Notes: generated by a model not told the origin, from the sequence alone. 64,000 nucleotides of DNA from Janthinobacterium saanense (GCF_014200675.1 NZ_JACHCI010000015.1:90159-154158); one strand, 5' to 3'. Counted from the first letter of the stretch, positions 16,927 through 25,552 are shown. Made by a program: numbers and translations.

Positions 16927-17858
16927 TACGTTTGAATCAGATCGACAAACATTACGAGCAGGTGGTGGCGCTCAACCGCGTCAACCTGGAAATCGAACAC
17001 GGCAAGCTGGTGGTGCTGATCGGCCCGTCAGGTTGCGGCAAGTCGACCTTGTTGCGCGTGGTCAACCGCATGATAGAACCGAGCGGCGGCCAGATCTTGA
17101 TCGATGGCAAGGACGCGCTGGACATCGATCCCGTGCTGCTGCGCCGCTCTATCGGTTATGTGATCCAGAGCGCGGGCCTGTTCCCGCACCTGACGATACG
17201 TGAAAACGTGGCCGTCGTGCCCCATCTGCTCGGTTGGGATAAGGCCAAGCGCTTGCGCCGCGCCGACGAGATGCTGGCGCTGGTGCAACTCGATCCGCAT
17301 AAATTCGGCAAGCGCTACCCGAAAGAATTGTCGGGCGGCCAGCAGCAAAGGGTGGGCATCGCCCGCGCCCTGGCGGCCGACCCGGCAGTATTGCTGATGG
17401 ATGAACCGTTCAGTGCGGTCGATCCGATCACCCGCGAGCAATTGCAGGAAGAGTTGCTGCGCATCCAGCGCGACGTGCGCAAGACCATCGTGTTTGTCAC
17501 GCACGATATCGATGAAGCGATACGCCTGGGCGACAAGATTTGTCTGATGCGCGATGGAGCGGTAGTGCAATACGCCGATCCCGACACCATGCTGCGCCAT
17601 CCGGCCGACGCCTTCACAGCGCAATTCATCGGCCAGGAAGCTGAACTGAAACGGCTGGGCCGCCACAGCGTGGGCGACTTCATGCGCCCAGGCACGCCAG
17701 AGCACAGCCTGGCTGGCGCCGAGCGGGTAGGGCAGGCGAGCAGCGCCCGCAGTGCGCTCAGCAAGTTGCTGGGCGGCCAGGCGGCGCTGGTGGTGGTCGA
17801 CGCCAGCGGCGCGGCGGTCGGCCATGTGTCCTTATCTGACTTTGCGGCGCTGGCATGA
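16923..17858 (+). CDS. Betaine-type ABC importer, ATP-binding protein (YehX/OpuCA-like)
   Basis: A 311-residue ATPase with Walker A GPSGCGKST (residues 34-42), signature LSGGQQQRVGIARAL, Walker B VLLMDEPFSAVD and the switch His in VFVTHDIDEA. The last 60 residues hold one remnant CBS-like unit (ALVVVDASGAAVGHVSLSDF) instead of the full CBS pair found in osmotically gated OpuA, so gating by ionic strength seems unlikely. It energises the two permeases encoded on either side, with ATGA overlaps at both ends. Confidence 0.92.
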   Translation: MIRLNQIDKHYEQVVALNRVNLEIEHGKLVVLIGPSGCGKSTLLRVVNRMIEPSGGQILIDGKDALDIDPVLLRRSIGYVIQSAGLFPHLTIRENVAVVPHLLGWDKAKRLRRADEMLALVQLDPHKFGKRYPKELSGGQQQRVGIARALAADPAVLLMDEPFSAVDPITREQLQEELLRIQRDVRKTIVFVTHDIDEAIRLGDKICLMRDGAVVQYADPDTMLRHPADAFTAQFIGQEAELKRLGRHSVGDFMRPGTPEHSLAGAERVGQASSARSALSKLLGGQAALVVVDASGAAVGHVSLSDFAALA

Positions 17859-18610
17859 GTCAATCTTTCTTCAACCGTCAAGCACTGGGTTTGCTGTGCT
17901 GGCCTTTGCTGTGGCTGGTGTACAGCCATGAAAGCTGGTGGCAGGCTTTGCTGGCGCCTTTGGGCGAGCCTGGCCAGCCGGTGCTGTATGAACGCATCAG
18001 CTTGCTGGAAGCGGCGCAAAGCCATGTGCTGATCGTGGCGGTCGCCATGGCCGGCGTGCTGCTGCTGGGTTTGCCGCTGGCGATCTGGGCCACGCGCAGC
18101 GCCGGCAAGACTTTCCTTCCGCTCATCGCCAATGGCGCCACCATCGGCCAGACCTTGCCGCCCGTGGCCGTGCTGTTCCTGGCTACGCCCATCTTCGGCT
18201 TCGGCCCGCAAGCCATCATGTTTGCCCTGTTTGCCTATGGCTTGATGCCGACGGTGCAGGGCGCCCTGACGGGCTTGCAGCAAGTCGATGGCGATATCAA
18301 GCGAGCAGCGCAAGGCATAGGCATGGGCGCCTGGCGCCAGCTGTGGACCGTGGAATTGCCGCTGGCCTTGCCGGCGATACTGGCCGGTGTGCGCACCAGC
18401 CTGGTGTTGTCGGTGGCCACCGCGTCGCTGGCGCCGATGGCGGGCGGCGTCAGCCTGGGCACGCCGATTGTCTCTGGCCTGGCCGTCAACAATGCCACGC
18501 AAGTGATGGAAGGCGCGCTGGCCGTGGCCTTGCTGGCGATCGCCTGCGATTACTCGATGCGCGTGCTGGAACGCTGTCTGACGCCCTGGCGTCAAGGATC
18601 AACACAATGA
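17855..18610 (+). CDS. Betaine-type ABC importer, permease 2 (YehW-like)
   Basis: A 251-residue inner-membrane permease with five to six helices and the coupling loop AAQGIGMGAWRQLWTVELP near residue 165. The preceding and following genes overlap it by four bases each (ATGA), so importer and lyase are made from one coupled message. It pairs with the longer permease to form a heterodimeric channel. Confidence 0.9.
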   Translation: MSQSFFNRQALGLLCWPLLWLVYSHESWWQALLAPLGEPGQPVLYERISLLEAAQSHVLIVAVAMAGVLLLGLPLAIWATRSAGKTFLPLIANGATIGQTLPPVAVLFLATPIFGFGPQAIMFALFAYGLMPTVQGALTGLQQVDGDIKRAAQGIGMGAWRQLWTVELPLALPAILAGVRTSLVLSVATASLAPMAGGVSLGTPIVSGLAVNNATQVMEGALAVALLAIACDYSMRVLERCLTPWRQGSTQ

Positions 18611-20139
18611 AAATGGAAAACCCGATGGTCTTGTTGGACGAAACCGCGCTGGACTGGCGCGCCGTGGCGCGTGTGGCGCTCGGCGCGCCGCTGGCCTTGA
18701 GCCCGGTGGTGCATGAGCGTTTGCATAATGCGCGGCGCATCGTCGAGCGCATCGTGGCCGATGGCGTGCGCGCCTACGGCATCAATACGGGCCTGGGCGC
18801 CTTGTGCGAACAGGTGCTGGAACCGGCCTCGCTGGCGACTTTATCCTTGAATACCCTGAAAAGCCATGCCTGCGGCGTGGGCGAACCCATGCCGGACGAG
18901 CTGGTGCGCGCCATCATGTGCGCCCAGATCAGCAACTACAGCCATGGCAAGTCCGGCATCAGCCCGGAACTGGTCGATGGCTTGCTGGCCTTGCTCAATT
19001 TGCACTTGACGCCGCTGGTGCCGGCGCGCGGTTCTGTCGGCTACCTGACGCATATGGCGCATATCGGCTTGCCGCTGGCGGGCTTGTCGCAAGTGCGCGT
19101 GGCTGGCAAGGTGGTCGATGCGAAACAGGCGCTGGCTGACGCTGGCTTGCAAGTTTTGACGCCGGGAGCCAAGGATGGCTTGAGCCTGGTCAATGGCACG
19201 CCGTGCGTGACGGGCTTGCTGAGCATGGCCTTGTTTCATGCCGAGCGCCTGCAGAAGTGGGCCGATATTGTCGCCGCCATGAGTTTTGAAGCGCTGCGCG
19301 GCCAGATGGCCGCGTTTGATGCAGAAGTGCTGGCGTTAAAGCCGCATCCGGGGTCGCAGCGCGTGGGCCGCAACCTGCGTGCCTTGCTGGCCGGCAGCGA
19401 AGTGCTGGCTAAAGCACAAGGAGTGCGCACGCAGGATGCGCTCAGCTTGCGCGCCGTGCCGCACATCCATGGCGCCACGCGCGACCAGGTCGAACATGTC
19501 TCTAGCCAGGTTAATATCGAACTGGCCTCGACCACCGACAATCCACTGGTGCTGGGCACGCCCGATGATTACCGGGTCGTGTCGCAAGCCCATCCGCATG
19601 GCCAGTCGATGGCGTTTGCCGCCGATTTATTGCGGATCGCCTTGGCCGAACTGGGCGGCGTGGCCGAACGCCGCATCGACCGCCTGGTCAATCCCCTGGT
19701 CAGCGGCTTGCCGGCATTCCTGGTGGAAAACAGCGGCGTCAATTCCGGCCTGATGATCGTGCAATACGTGGCCGCTTCGCTGGTGGCCGAAAACAAGGTG
19801 CTGTCGCAGCCCATGGTGGTGGACAACTATGTGACTTCGGCCTTGCAGGAAGACCATCTGAGTCTGGCCACCCCATCGGCGCTGAAAACCTTGCAGGTGA
19901 TCGCGAATGTGGAACGGGTGCTGGCGCTGGAATTGCTGGCGGCTGGACAAGCCTTGCAGTTTTATCCCTTGGCATCCCTGGCGCCGGGCACGCGGGCTGC
20001 GCTGGCCTTGCTGCGCGAACACGTCGCTCCCTATACGCAAGACCGCATGCTGGCGCCCGATATCGAGGCGGCGACCAAACTCATACAGGGCGACGACGGC
20101 ATCCACCGCATCGAAGCGCTACTCGATATCAGGCTGTAA
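18607..20139 (+). CDS. Histidine ammonia-lyase homologue lacking the MIO triad; candidate ergothionase-like betaine lyase
   Basis: A 510-residue member of the aromatic amino-acid lyase family. Conserved landmarks: Y57 in YGINTGLG (HutH Tyr53), SLR with the Arg of HutH Arg283, TDNPLV, and QEDH (HutH Glu414). The key difference is at residues 142-150: after GSVG the chain reads YLTHMA where active lyases have ASGDLAPL, so the Ala-Ser-Gly that makes the MIO electrophile is absent. HutH Tyr280 is also Leu here (DALSLR). It should not deaminate histidine. Known MIO-free relatives include ergothionase, which expels trimethylamine from ergothioneine. Being coupled by ATGA to a betaine importer supports such a substrate. 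AAGGA lies 8 bases before the ATG. Confidence 0.85.
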   Translation: MKMENPMVLLDETALDWRAVARVALGAPLALSPVVHERLHNARRIVERIVADGVRAYGINTGLGALCEQVLEPASLATLSLNTLKSHACGVGEPMPDELVRAIMCAQISNYSHGKSGISPELVDGLLALLNLHLTPLVPARGSVGYLTHMAHIGLPLAGLSQVRVAGKVVDAKQALADAGLQVLTPGAKDGLSLVNGTPCVTGLLSMALFHAERLQKWADIVAAMSFEALRGQMAAFDAEVLALKPHPGSQRVGRNLRALLAGSEVLAKAQGVRTQDALSLRAVPHIHGATRDQVEHVSSQVNIELASTTDNPLVLGTPDDYRVVSQAHPHGQSMAFAADLLRIALAELGGVAERRIDRLVNPLVSGLPAFLVENSGVNSGLMIVQYVAASLVAENKVLSQPMVVDNYVTSALQEDHLSLATPSALKTLQVIANVERVLALELLAAGQALQFYPLASLAPGTRAALALLREHVAPYTQDRMLAPDIEAATKLIQGDDGIHRIEALLDIRL

Positions 20140-20157
20140 GGCATCACGGGAAAAACC

Positions 20158-21141
20158 ATGGCATTGCAAACCTATCAACACGCGGCCGGCTCTGAATATA
20201 TAGACGAAGAGCAGCATCTGCATATTTCCAGCGAACGGGGCCGCCGGTTGTGGCTGGCCGAATGGCCGACCTGGCTATTGATTGTGACCATCCATGCGGG
20301 CTGGCTGGGCACGCTGTTTTTCTGGCGCCAGCTCGGCACGCTGCCGGCCACCTTGCTGATGATCTGGTGGTGCGCCTGGTATATGTCGCTGCAGCATGAG
20401 CTGATCCACGGCCATCCCACGCCCTGGCCCTGGTTCAACCGCCTGTTCGCTTATGCGCCGCTGGCCGTCTGGTATCCGTACAAGCTGTACCGCGACAGCC
20501 ATTTGCGCCATCACGTGGATTTTCATCTGACCATGCCGGCGCTGGACACGGAAAGCTATTATGTGTCGCCCGCCGTGTGGGCAGGCATGAGTAAACCCAT
20601 GCAAAAGCTGCACTGGCTCAACAAGACTTTCTGGGGCCGCATGCTGGTCGGGCCGTTGCTGTCGATCAGCGGCGCCTGGAGCCAGGTCGTGCGCCAACCC
20701 TTGAAGGGCAACTGGCATTATGTGCCGATGTGGCTGATCCACTTTGCCATGCTGGCCGCCATGCTGTGGGCTATCGACAGCTATTTTGGCGTATCGCCAC
20801 TGTATTATCTGCTGGCCATTTCCTATCCGGCCCAGTCGATCGCCAAGATACGCTCGTATTATGAACACCGGCCGGCTGAAGAGCACAAGCAGCGCATCGT
20901 CATCAATGAAGCGGGGCCCGTGTTCCGCTTGCTGTTTTTGAATAATAATCTGCACCTGGTGCACCATGATTTCCCCTCGCTGCCCTGGTATCTGATTCCA
21001 CGCGTGTATCAGGCCCGGCGCGCGGCCTATATTGCACGCAGCGGCGGTTTTCATGTGAACGGTTATGGCGAGCTGATGCGCCGTTTTGGCTTTAGCCCCA
21101 TCGACGCGCCTGTCCACCCGCATATGCCTGAGCCGGAGTAG
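20158..21141 (+). CDS. Membrane fatty-acid-desaturase-fold di-iron protein
   Basis: A 327-residue membrane protein with the three His clusters of the desaturase/hydroxylase superfamily: HELIHGH (80-86), HLRHH (115-119) and HLVHH (266-270). Hydrophobic segments lie near 38-75 and 188-225. The superfamily uses a di-iron centre to desaturate, hydroxylate or demethylate lipids and small molecules. It follows the lyase by 18 bases and precedes the PhnD-like gene by 4, so it belongs to the same operon. Its substrate is open: it may act on the imported compound or a product of the lyase, or on a membrane lipid. Confidence 0.85.
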   Translation: MALQTYQHAAGSEYIDEEQHLHISSERGRRLWLAEWPTWLLIVTIHAGWLGTLFFWRQLGTLPATLLMIWWCAWYMSLQHELIHGHPTPWPWFNRLFAYAPLAVWYPYKLYRDSHLRHHVDFHLTMPALDTESYYVSPAVWAGMSKPMQKLHWLNKTFWGRMLVGPLLSISGAWSQVVRQPLKGNWHYVPMWLIHFAMLAAMLWAIDSYFGVSPLYYLLAISYPAQSIAKIRSYYEHRPAEEHKQRIVINEAGPVFRLLFLNNNLHLVHHDFPSLPWYLIPRVYQARRAAYIARSGGFHVNGYGELMRRFGFSPIDAPVHPHMPEPE

Positions 21142-21145
21142 CCTG

Positions 21146-21949
21146 ATGAACTGGAAAGTAGCCTTGCCCATGTATAACGTCTCGCCGTCTGTGCGGGAGG
21201 CGTATGAAGCCTTGCTCGACGCCGTGATCGATGCGTTGCGCAGCGGCGGCTGGCGTGGGCAGGTCGAGCTGGTGCGTGATCCTGCCTTGCCTGATCTTTG
21301 GAAGCAGCCTGATCTGCTGTTCGGCCAGACGTGCGGCTATCCGTATATGACGCAGTTGCAAGGCCAGGTGCAATTGATCGCCACACCCAGCTACGCCATG
21401 CCTGGCTGCCACGGCAGCGATTACTCGAGCGCCATCGTGGTGCGCAGCAATGGGGCCATCCGCGGCCTGGAGGACGCACGCGGCTTGACCGCCGCCGCCA
21501 ACGACCGCCATTCCAACAGCGGCATGAATGTCTTGCGCCACGCCGTCGCCCCGCTGGCCGTCGATGGGCGCTACTTTGACGAGGTGATCTGGTCAGGCAG
21601 CCACTATGCCAGCCTGGGCCTGGTGCGCGAGGGCGCGGCCGATATCGCCGCCGTCGATTGCGTCACCTTCGCCTACTTGCAGCAAGAAAACCCGGCCTGG
21701 CTGGAAGGGTTGTCCGTTTTGCAGTATTCGGCGTCGTCGCCGGGTTTGCCGATGATCGCCGGCCAGCAGGTTCCGGCGGAACTGCTGGCGCAATTGCGGA
21801 CGATTTTGCTGCAGCCGGACCTGGTCCTGGCCCAGCTGATGCGCGCCTTGCACATTCGTGCTTTCGAGCACCGGCCGCACCTGGATTACTGCCGCATCCT
21901 GGAACTGGAATGCGAGGCGCAGGCAGTCGCTTATCCCACATTGCGATGA
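21146..21949 (+). CDS. PhnD/NMT1-type binding protein without signal peptide
   Basis: A 267-residue protein resembling periplasmic binding proteins of the phosphonate/nitrate type: LPMYNVSP at the start, LFGQTCGYPYMT, a central segment with HYASLGLVREGAADIAAVD, and GLPMIAGQQVP near the end. Unlike a true ABC binding protein it starts directly at the domain and has no signal peptide or lipobox, so it is expected in the cytoplasm. Such proteins may work as sensors or as enzymes. GGAG lies about 8 bases before the ATG, 4 bases after the desaturase stop. It is the last gene of the coupled run; a 76-base gap follows. Confidence 0.8.
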   Translation: MNWKVALPMYNVSPSVREAYEALLDAVIDALRSGGWRGQVELVRDPALPDLWKQPDLLFGQTCGYPYMTQLQGQVQLIATPSYAMPGCHGSDYSSAIVVRSNGAIRGLEDARGLTAAANDRHSNSGMNVLRHAVAPLAVDGRYFDEVIWSGSHYASLGLVREGAADIAAVDCVTFAYLQQENPAWLEGLSVLQYSASSPGLPMIAGQQVPAELLAQLRTILLQPDLVLAQLMRALHIRAFEHRPHLDYCRILELECEAQAVAYPTLR

Positions 21950-22025
21950 GGCTGGCATAGTGCAAATAGCGCATGTTAAGATGCCAATGTAGATTCCACA
22001 TGGAAACAATCAAGGCGGAACAAGC

Positions 22026-22859
22026 ATGCGTATTGAAGACCGCAACAACGTCCGGGTGGCCGCGCCACCCGCCACCCCGCAGCAGCAGGGCGCTGTAGCC
22101 ACGATCGTATTTGTGCATGGCTTCGGCTGCGACCAGACCATGTGGTCTTATCTGGAGCCTTTGTTCCGTGTGCGCTACCGCACGGTGCTGTTTGACCTGG
22201 TCGGCAGCGGGGCATCGGACCTCAGTGCCTATGACTTCGATAGCTACGCCAGCCTCGACGCGTATGCGCGCGACCTGCGCCAGATCGTCAAAGCCGTGGC
22301 CGACGGCCCAGTGATTTGCGTCAGCCATTCCGTCAGCGCCATGAGCACCTTGCTGGCAACCCTGGCCGAGCCGAAACTGTTCAGCGCGCAAGTCATGCTG
22401 GCGCCGTCGCCCTGCTATATCGACGACCCTTCCACCGGCTACAAGGGCGGTTTCAGCCGCGAAGACATCGATGACTTGCTCAACACCATGGACAGCAATT
22501 ACCTGGGCTGGGCAGCCACCATGGGGCCGGCCATCATGGGCGTGGCCGAGCGGCCCGGGCTGGGGCAAGACCTGGCGAACAGCTTTTGCCGCACCGATCC
22601 CGATATCGCGCGCCATTTCGCGCAAACCACCTTTTTGGCCGACCACCGCGCTGACTTGCCACACAACGTCACGCCGGCGCTGATCGTGCAATGCGATGAC
22701 GACTTTATCGCGCCGCTGACCGTGGGCAGCTATCTGCGCGAGATGTTGCCGCACAGCCATTTGCAAGTGATCGAGAATGCCGGGCATTGCCCGCACATGA
22801 GCGCACCCGAGACCAGCTACCGTGCCATCCGCACCTTCCTGGACGGCCTGGGCCTATGA
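22026..22859 (+). CDS. RsbQ-like alpha/beta hydrolase (signal receptor type)
   Basis: A 277-residue alpha/beta hydrolase that resembles Bacillus RsbQ over its full length: HGFGCDQTMW, LFDLVGSGASDLSAYD, APSPCYIDD, SNYLGWA, DPDIARHFAQ and GHCPHMS. The catalytic triad fits S102 (SHSVS), D225 (QCDDD) and H254. RsbQ activates the PAS-containing phosphatase RsbP by handling a small hydrophobic ligand; plant KAI2 and D14 are relatives. Its stop overlaps the start of a PAS histidine kinase (ATGA), repeating the RsbQ-PAS partnership. Ribosome site AAGGCGG precedes the ATG. Confidence 0.9.
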   Translation: MRIEDRNNVRVAAPPATPQQQGAVATIVFVHGFGCDQTMWSYLEPLFRVRYRTVLFDLVGSGASDLSAYDFDSYASLDAYARDLRQIVKAVADGPVICVSHSVSAMSTLLATLAEPKLFSAQVMLAPSPCYIDDPSTGYKGGFSREDIDDLLNTMDSNYLGWAATMGPAIMGVAERPGLGQDLANSFCRTDPDIARHFAQTTFLADHRADLPHNVTPALIVQCDDDFIAPLTVGSYLREMLPHSHLQVIENAGHCPHMSAPETSYRAIRTFLDGLGL

Positions 22860-24412
22860 TGCGTGACGCCATGCCATCCTTGCCCAATGCTGACAGCCTG
22901 TTCCAGCACGCTGCGTGCGGCTTGCTGCTGTGCGCCACGGATGGCACCATCCTGAAGGTCAACGCCACGTTTTGCGGCTGGCTGGGCTACACCGCCATCG
23001 ACTTGCTGGGTAAAAAGAAGTTGCAGGAATTGCTGACCATCGGCGGGCGCATCTTCCACCAGACCCACTGGACGCCGCTGATGCAGGTGCAGGGCATGGC
23101 TTCGGAAGTCTTGCTCGATATGCGGCAGCGCCAGGGGCAATCGGTGCCTATGCTGTTCAATGCCGTGCGGCGTGAGCACGGTGGCGTGTTCTACGACGAG
23201 ATTGCCGTGTTTGTCGCCACCGACCGGCGCAAATATGAGCAGCAGTTGCAGCTGGCGCGCAGCAAGGCCCATGCGCTCAATGAAGAACTGGCGGTGGCGG
23301 ACCGGCGCAAGGATGAATTTCTGGCCACCCTGGCGCACGAGCTGCGCAATCCTTTGGCGCCCATGCGCAACGTGCTGGAAGTGCTGAAACTGGCGCAGCT
23401 GGAAGACCCGAAGCTGAGCTGGGCGCGCGACGTGCTGGGGCGCCAGCTATGCCATATGACGCATCTGGTCGATGACTTGATGGAAGTGTCGCGCATCACG
23501 CGGGGACGGCTGGAATTGCGCCGCCACAGCGTGGAACTGGCGCCCGTGGTCGAAGCGGCGCTGCATAGCGTGGCCACCCTGGTGGCCGAATCGGGCCACC
23601 GCCTGCATGTGGAACAATGGCCGAGCGCCATCTGGCTAGACGCCGACGCCACGCGCCTGGGCCAGATGATCGCCAACCTGCTGACCAACGCCGCCAAATA
23701 CACGCCGTCCCAGGGCGCCATCTGGTTGACAGTGGGCCGCTCCGGCAACGATGTGCTCATTACCGTGCGCGACTCGGGCATCGGCATCGCGCCCGAACAC
23801 CTGGCCCGCGTATTCGACATGTTTTCGCAGCTGGAGCCAGCCCTGTCGCGCTCCCAGGGCGGCCTGGGCATCGGCTTGTCGCTGGTGCGCGGTCTGGCCG
23901 AATTGCACGGCGGCAGCGTCAGCGCGCACAGCGACGGCGTGGGGCAGGGCAGCACGTTTACCTTGCGCCTGCCCTTGCCAGCTACGCCGCTGCCGGCCCC
24001 CGCGCCAGCCGCTACGAGCCGCCAGCTGCAGGCCGGTTCGCGCGACGGCAAGGTACTGGTGATCGACGACAGCGCCGACGCCGCCGAAAGCCTGGCCCTG
24101 GCGCTCGATATCCTCGGCTACGACATGCGCACCGCCTACGATGGCGCGGCCGGCATCGCGCTGGCAGAAAGCTTCCAGCCGCAAGTGATCCTGCTCGACA
24201 TCGGCCTGCCGCGCATGAACGGCTACGAAGTGGCCCGTCATTTGCGCAGCCAGCCCTACGGCCGCAACGTGATCCTGGTGGCGGTGACCGGCTGGGGCCA
24301 GGACAAGGACCGCAAGATGGCCTCCGACGCCGGTTTTGACTTGCACCTGACCAAGCCGGTGGATTTTTATGAGCTCGATACGGTGCTGCAGAAGATGTTG
24401 AAGGCGGTGTGA
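22856..24412 (+). CDS. Hybrid PAS-histidine kinase-receiver protein
   Basis: A 518-residue cytoplasmic protein without membrane segments. Order: PAS domain (about 12-125), a short coiled link, HisKA with phospho-His H161 in FLATLAHELRNPL, HATPase with N box NLLTNAAKY (274-282), G1 DSGIGI and G2 GLGIGL, a Pro/Ala linker (375-390), and a receiver domain with phospho-acceptor D448 in VILLDIGLP. The start overlaps the RsbQ-like stop, so the two are translationally coupled. I infer that the PAS domain senses the product or ligand of the hydrolase and feeds a phosphorelay; no output regulator is adjacent. Confidence 0.9.
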   Translation: MMRDAMPSLPNADSLFQHAACGLLLCATDGTILKVNATFCGWLGYTAIDLLGKKKLQELLTIGGRIFHQTHWTPLMQVQGMASEVLLDMRQRQGQSVPMLFNAVRREHGGVFYDEIAVFVATDRRKYEQQLQLARSKAHALNEELAVADRRKDEFLATLAHELRNPLAPMRNVLEVLKLAQLEDPKLSWARDVLGRQLCHMTHLVDDLMEVSRITRGRLELRRHSVELAPVVEAALHSVATLVAESGHRLHVEQWPSAIWLDADATRLGQMIANLLTNAAKYTPSQGAIWLTVGRSGNDVLITVRDSGIGIAPEHLARVFDMFSQLEPALSRSQGGLGIGLSLVRGLAELHGGSVSAHSDGVGQGSTFTLRLPLPATPLPAPAPAATSRQLQAGSRDGKVLVIDDSADAAESLALALDILGYDMRTAYDGAAGIALAESFQPQVILLDIGLPRMNGYEVARHLRSQPYGRNVILVAVTGWGQDKDRKMASDAGFDLHLTKPVDFYELDTVLQKMLKAV

Positions 24413-24455
24413 ACATGCCCACTGTCTTGCCTGGATAAAAACGTAAACAACCCTG

Positions 24456-25337
24456 ATGAACATTAGCCAAGTATCCGACGCTGCTGGCGTCAAAAGCAAT
24501 GAAGACCTGGTCGCCACGTATCTGCACCATCCCGGCATCGTCGATATTGTGATCTTTGACGGCGCCACCTCGGTCTCCGAGAAAAACTATTTTGATACGG
24601 TCTCGGGCGATGCTGCCTGGTTCGTATCGGCCTTTGCCTCGCTGCTACGGGATGTCGTGGCGCCGGACTTGAGCCAGCGCGACAGCATCATGCTGGCTCT
24701 GGCCGGACTTCAGTGCCGCCTGCCTGCCCACGTGGAGCTGGACGCGATTCCGCCGTATGCCTGGCCGATTGCCGCCATGACGTGGTTGCGCATCGTCGAG
24801 GGTGGGTCGCGTCCGCTGGTCTACCTGTATGCGCTCGGTGATTGCAAGCTGTTGTTGCGGAACCAGGCTGGCCAGGTGCTGGACATGGATCCCTATGAAA
24901 ATCCCCAGGAAGATGTGCTGAAAGCAGCCATTGCGCAGTTGAAGGCACAAGGGGTCGAGGACAAGGCGGCGGTATTTGCCACCTTGCTGCCGATGCTGAG
25001 GGAAAGGCGCGCCTACCAGAACCGGCATGCGGAACCGGCGATACTGTGTTTGCAGCCGCAGGGGCAATTCAAGGCGCGGGTAGCCGTGTTTGAGCTGGGC
25101 CGGCAGTCGCAGTTGCTGGCGATGACAGATGGCTTTTATCGTCTGGTCGATACCTATGGCCTGTATTCTGCAGAGGGATTGATGCGTCGCTGCGCCGAGA
25201 CAGATTTGCAGACCTTGCTGGATGAATTGCGGAAATTTGAATTCGGTCATGCAGTCTCTGGCATGCAATCGCTTAAAAAGAGCGATGACGCCTCCGCCGT
25301 TTATTATTCTTATGGCAATAACGAAGGGCAGAGCTGA
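24456..25337 (+). CDS. PP2C-like protein phosphatase
   Basis: A 293-residue protein with the acidic metal-site motifs of the PPM/PP2C fold in order: NED (15-17), FDGAT (D35), a GD in YALGDCKLLL, TDG in LLAMTDGFYRL, and DDAS near residue 280. It is divergent and lacks the usual DGHGG. The gene lies 43 bases after the hybrid kinase on the same strand, so it may remove the phosphate from an unknown Ser/Thr target in the same signalling path, as RsbP does in Bacillus; this link is inference. The ribosome site is weak. Confidence 0.75.
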   Translation: MNISQVSDAAGVKSNEDLVATYLHHPGIVDIVIFDGATSVSEKNYFDTVSGDAAWFVSAFASLLRDVVAPDLSQRDSIMLALAGLQCRLPAHVELDAIPPYAWPIAAMTWLRIVEGGSRPLVYLYALGDCKLLLRNQAGQVLDMDPYENPQEDVLKAAIAQLKAQGVEDKAAVFATLLPMLRERRAYQNRHAEPAILCLQPQGQFKARVAVFELGRQSQLLAMTDGFYRLVDTYGLYSAEGLMRRCAETDLQTLLDELRKFEFGHAVSGMQSLKKSDDASAVYYSYGNNEGQS

Positions 25338-25338
25338 C

Positions 25339-25545
25339 ATGCATTTCGACTGGCACGGCGGACAAATCGGGCGCGGCACTCTGATCGATGCCGGCTACCG
25401 CAACACGCAGAACGTGCGGCGCTTTTTACTGGCCCAGTGTGGGCCGGCCTTCAAGTTCGACCGTGATTTCATGGCCTGGATACGTAGTGGTGTGGCGCGG
25501 ACGATGGGTGATGTTGCCGACGAGTGGTTGCGGCGGCATCGATAA
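25339..25545 (+). CDS. DUF6434 domain protein
   Basis: A 68-residue protein matching, from memory, the DUF6434 pattern: FDWHGG at the start, NTQNVRRFLLAQCG, FKFDRDFMAW and MGDVADEW near the end. Members are small, sometimes fused to SAP-like DNA-binding domains, and have no known function. It begins one base after the phosphatase stop, so it is likely co-transcribed with it. Confidence 0.75.
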   Translation: MHFDWHGGQIGRGTLIDAGYRNTQNVRRFLLAQCGPAFKFDRDFMAWIRSGVARTMGDVADEWLRRHR

Positions 25546-25552
25546 AGCTAAG

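Noticed and set aside
18607..20139. Plain histidine ammonia-lyase (hutH) annotation
   Set aside because: The Ala-Ser-Gly triad that forms MIO is missing and no hutU, hutI or hutG gene is nearby; the context is a betaine importer.
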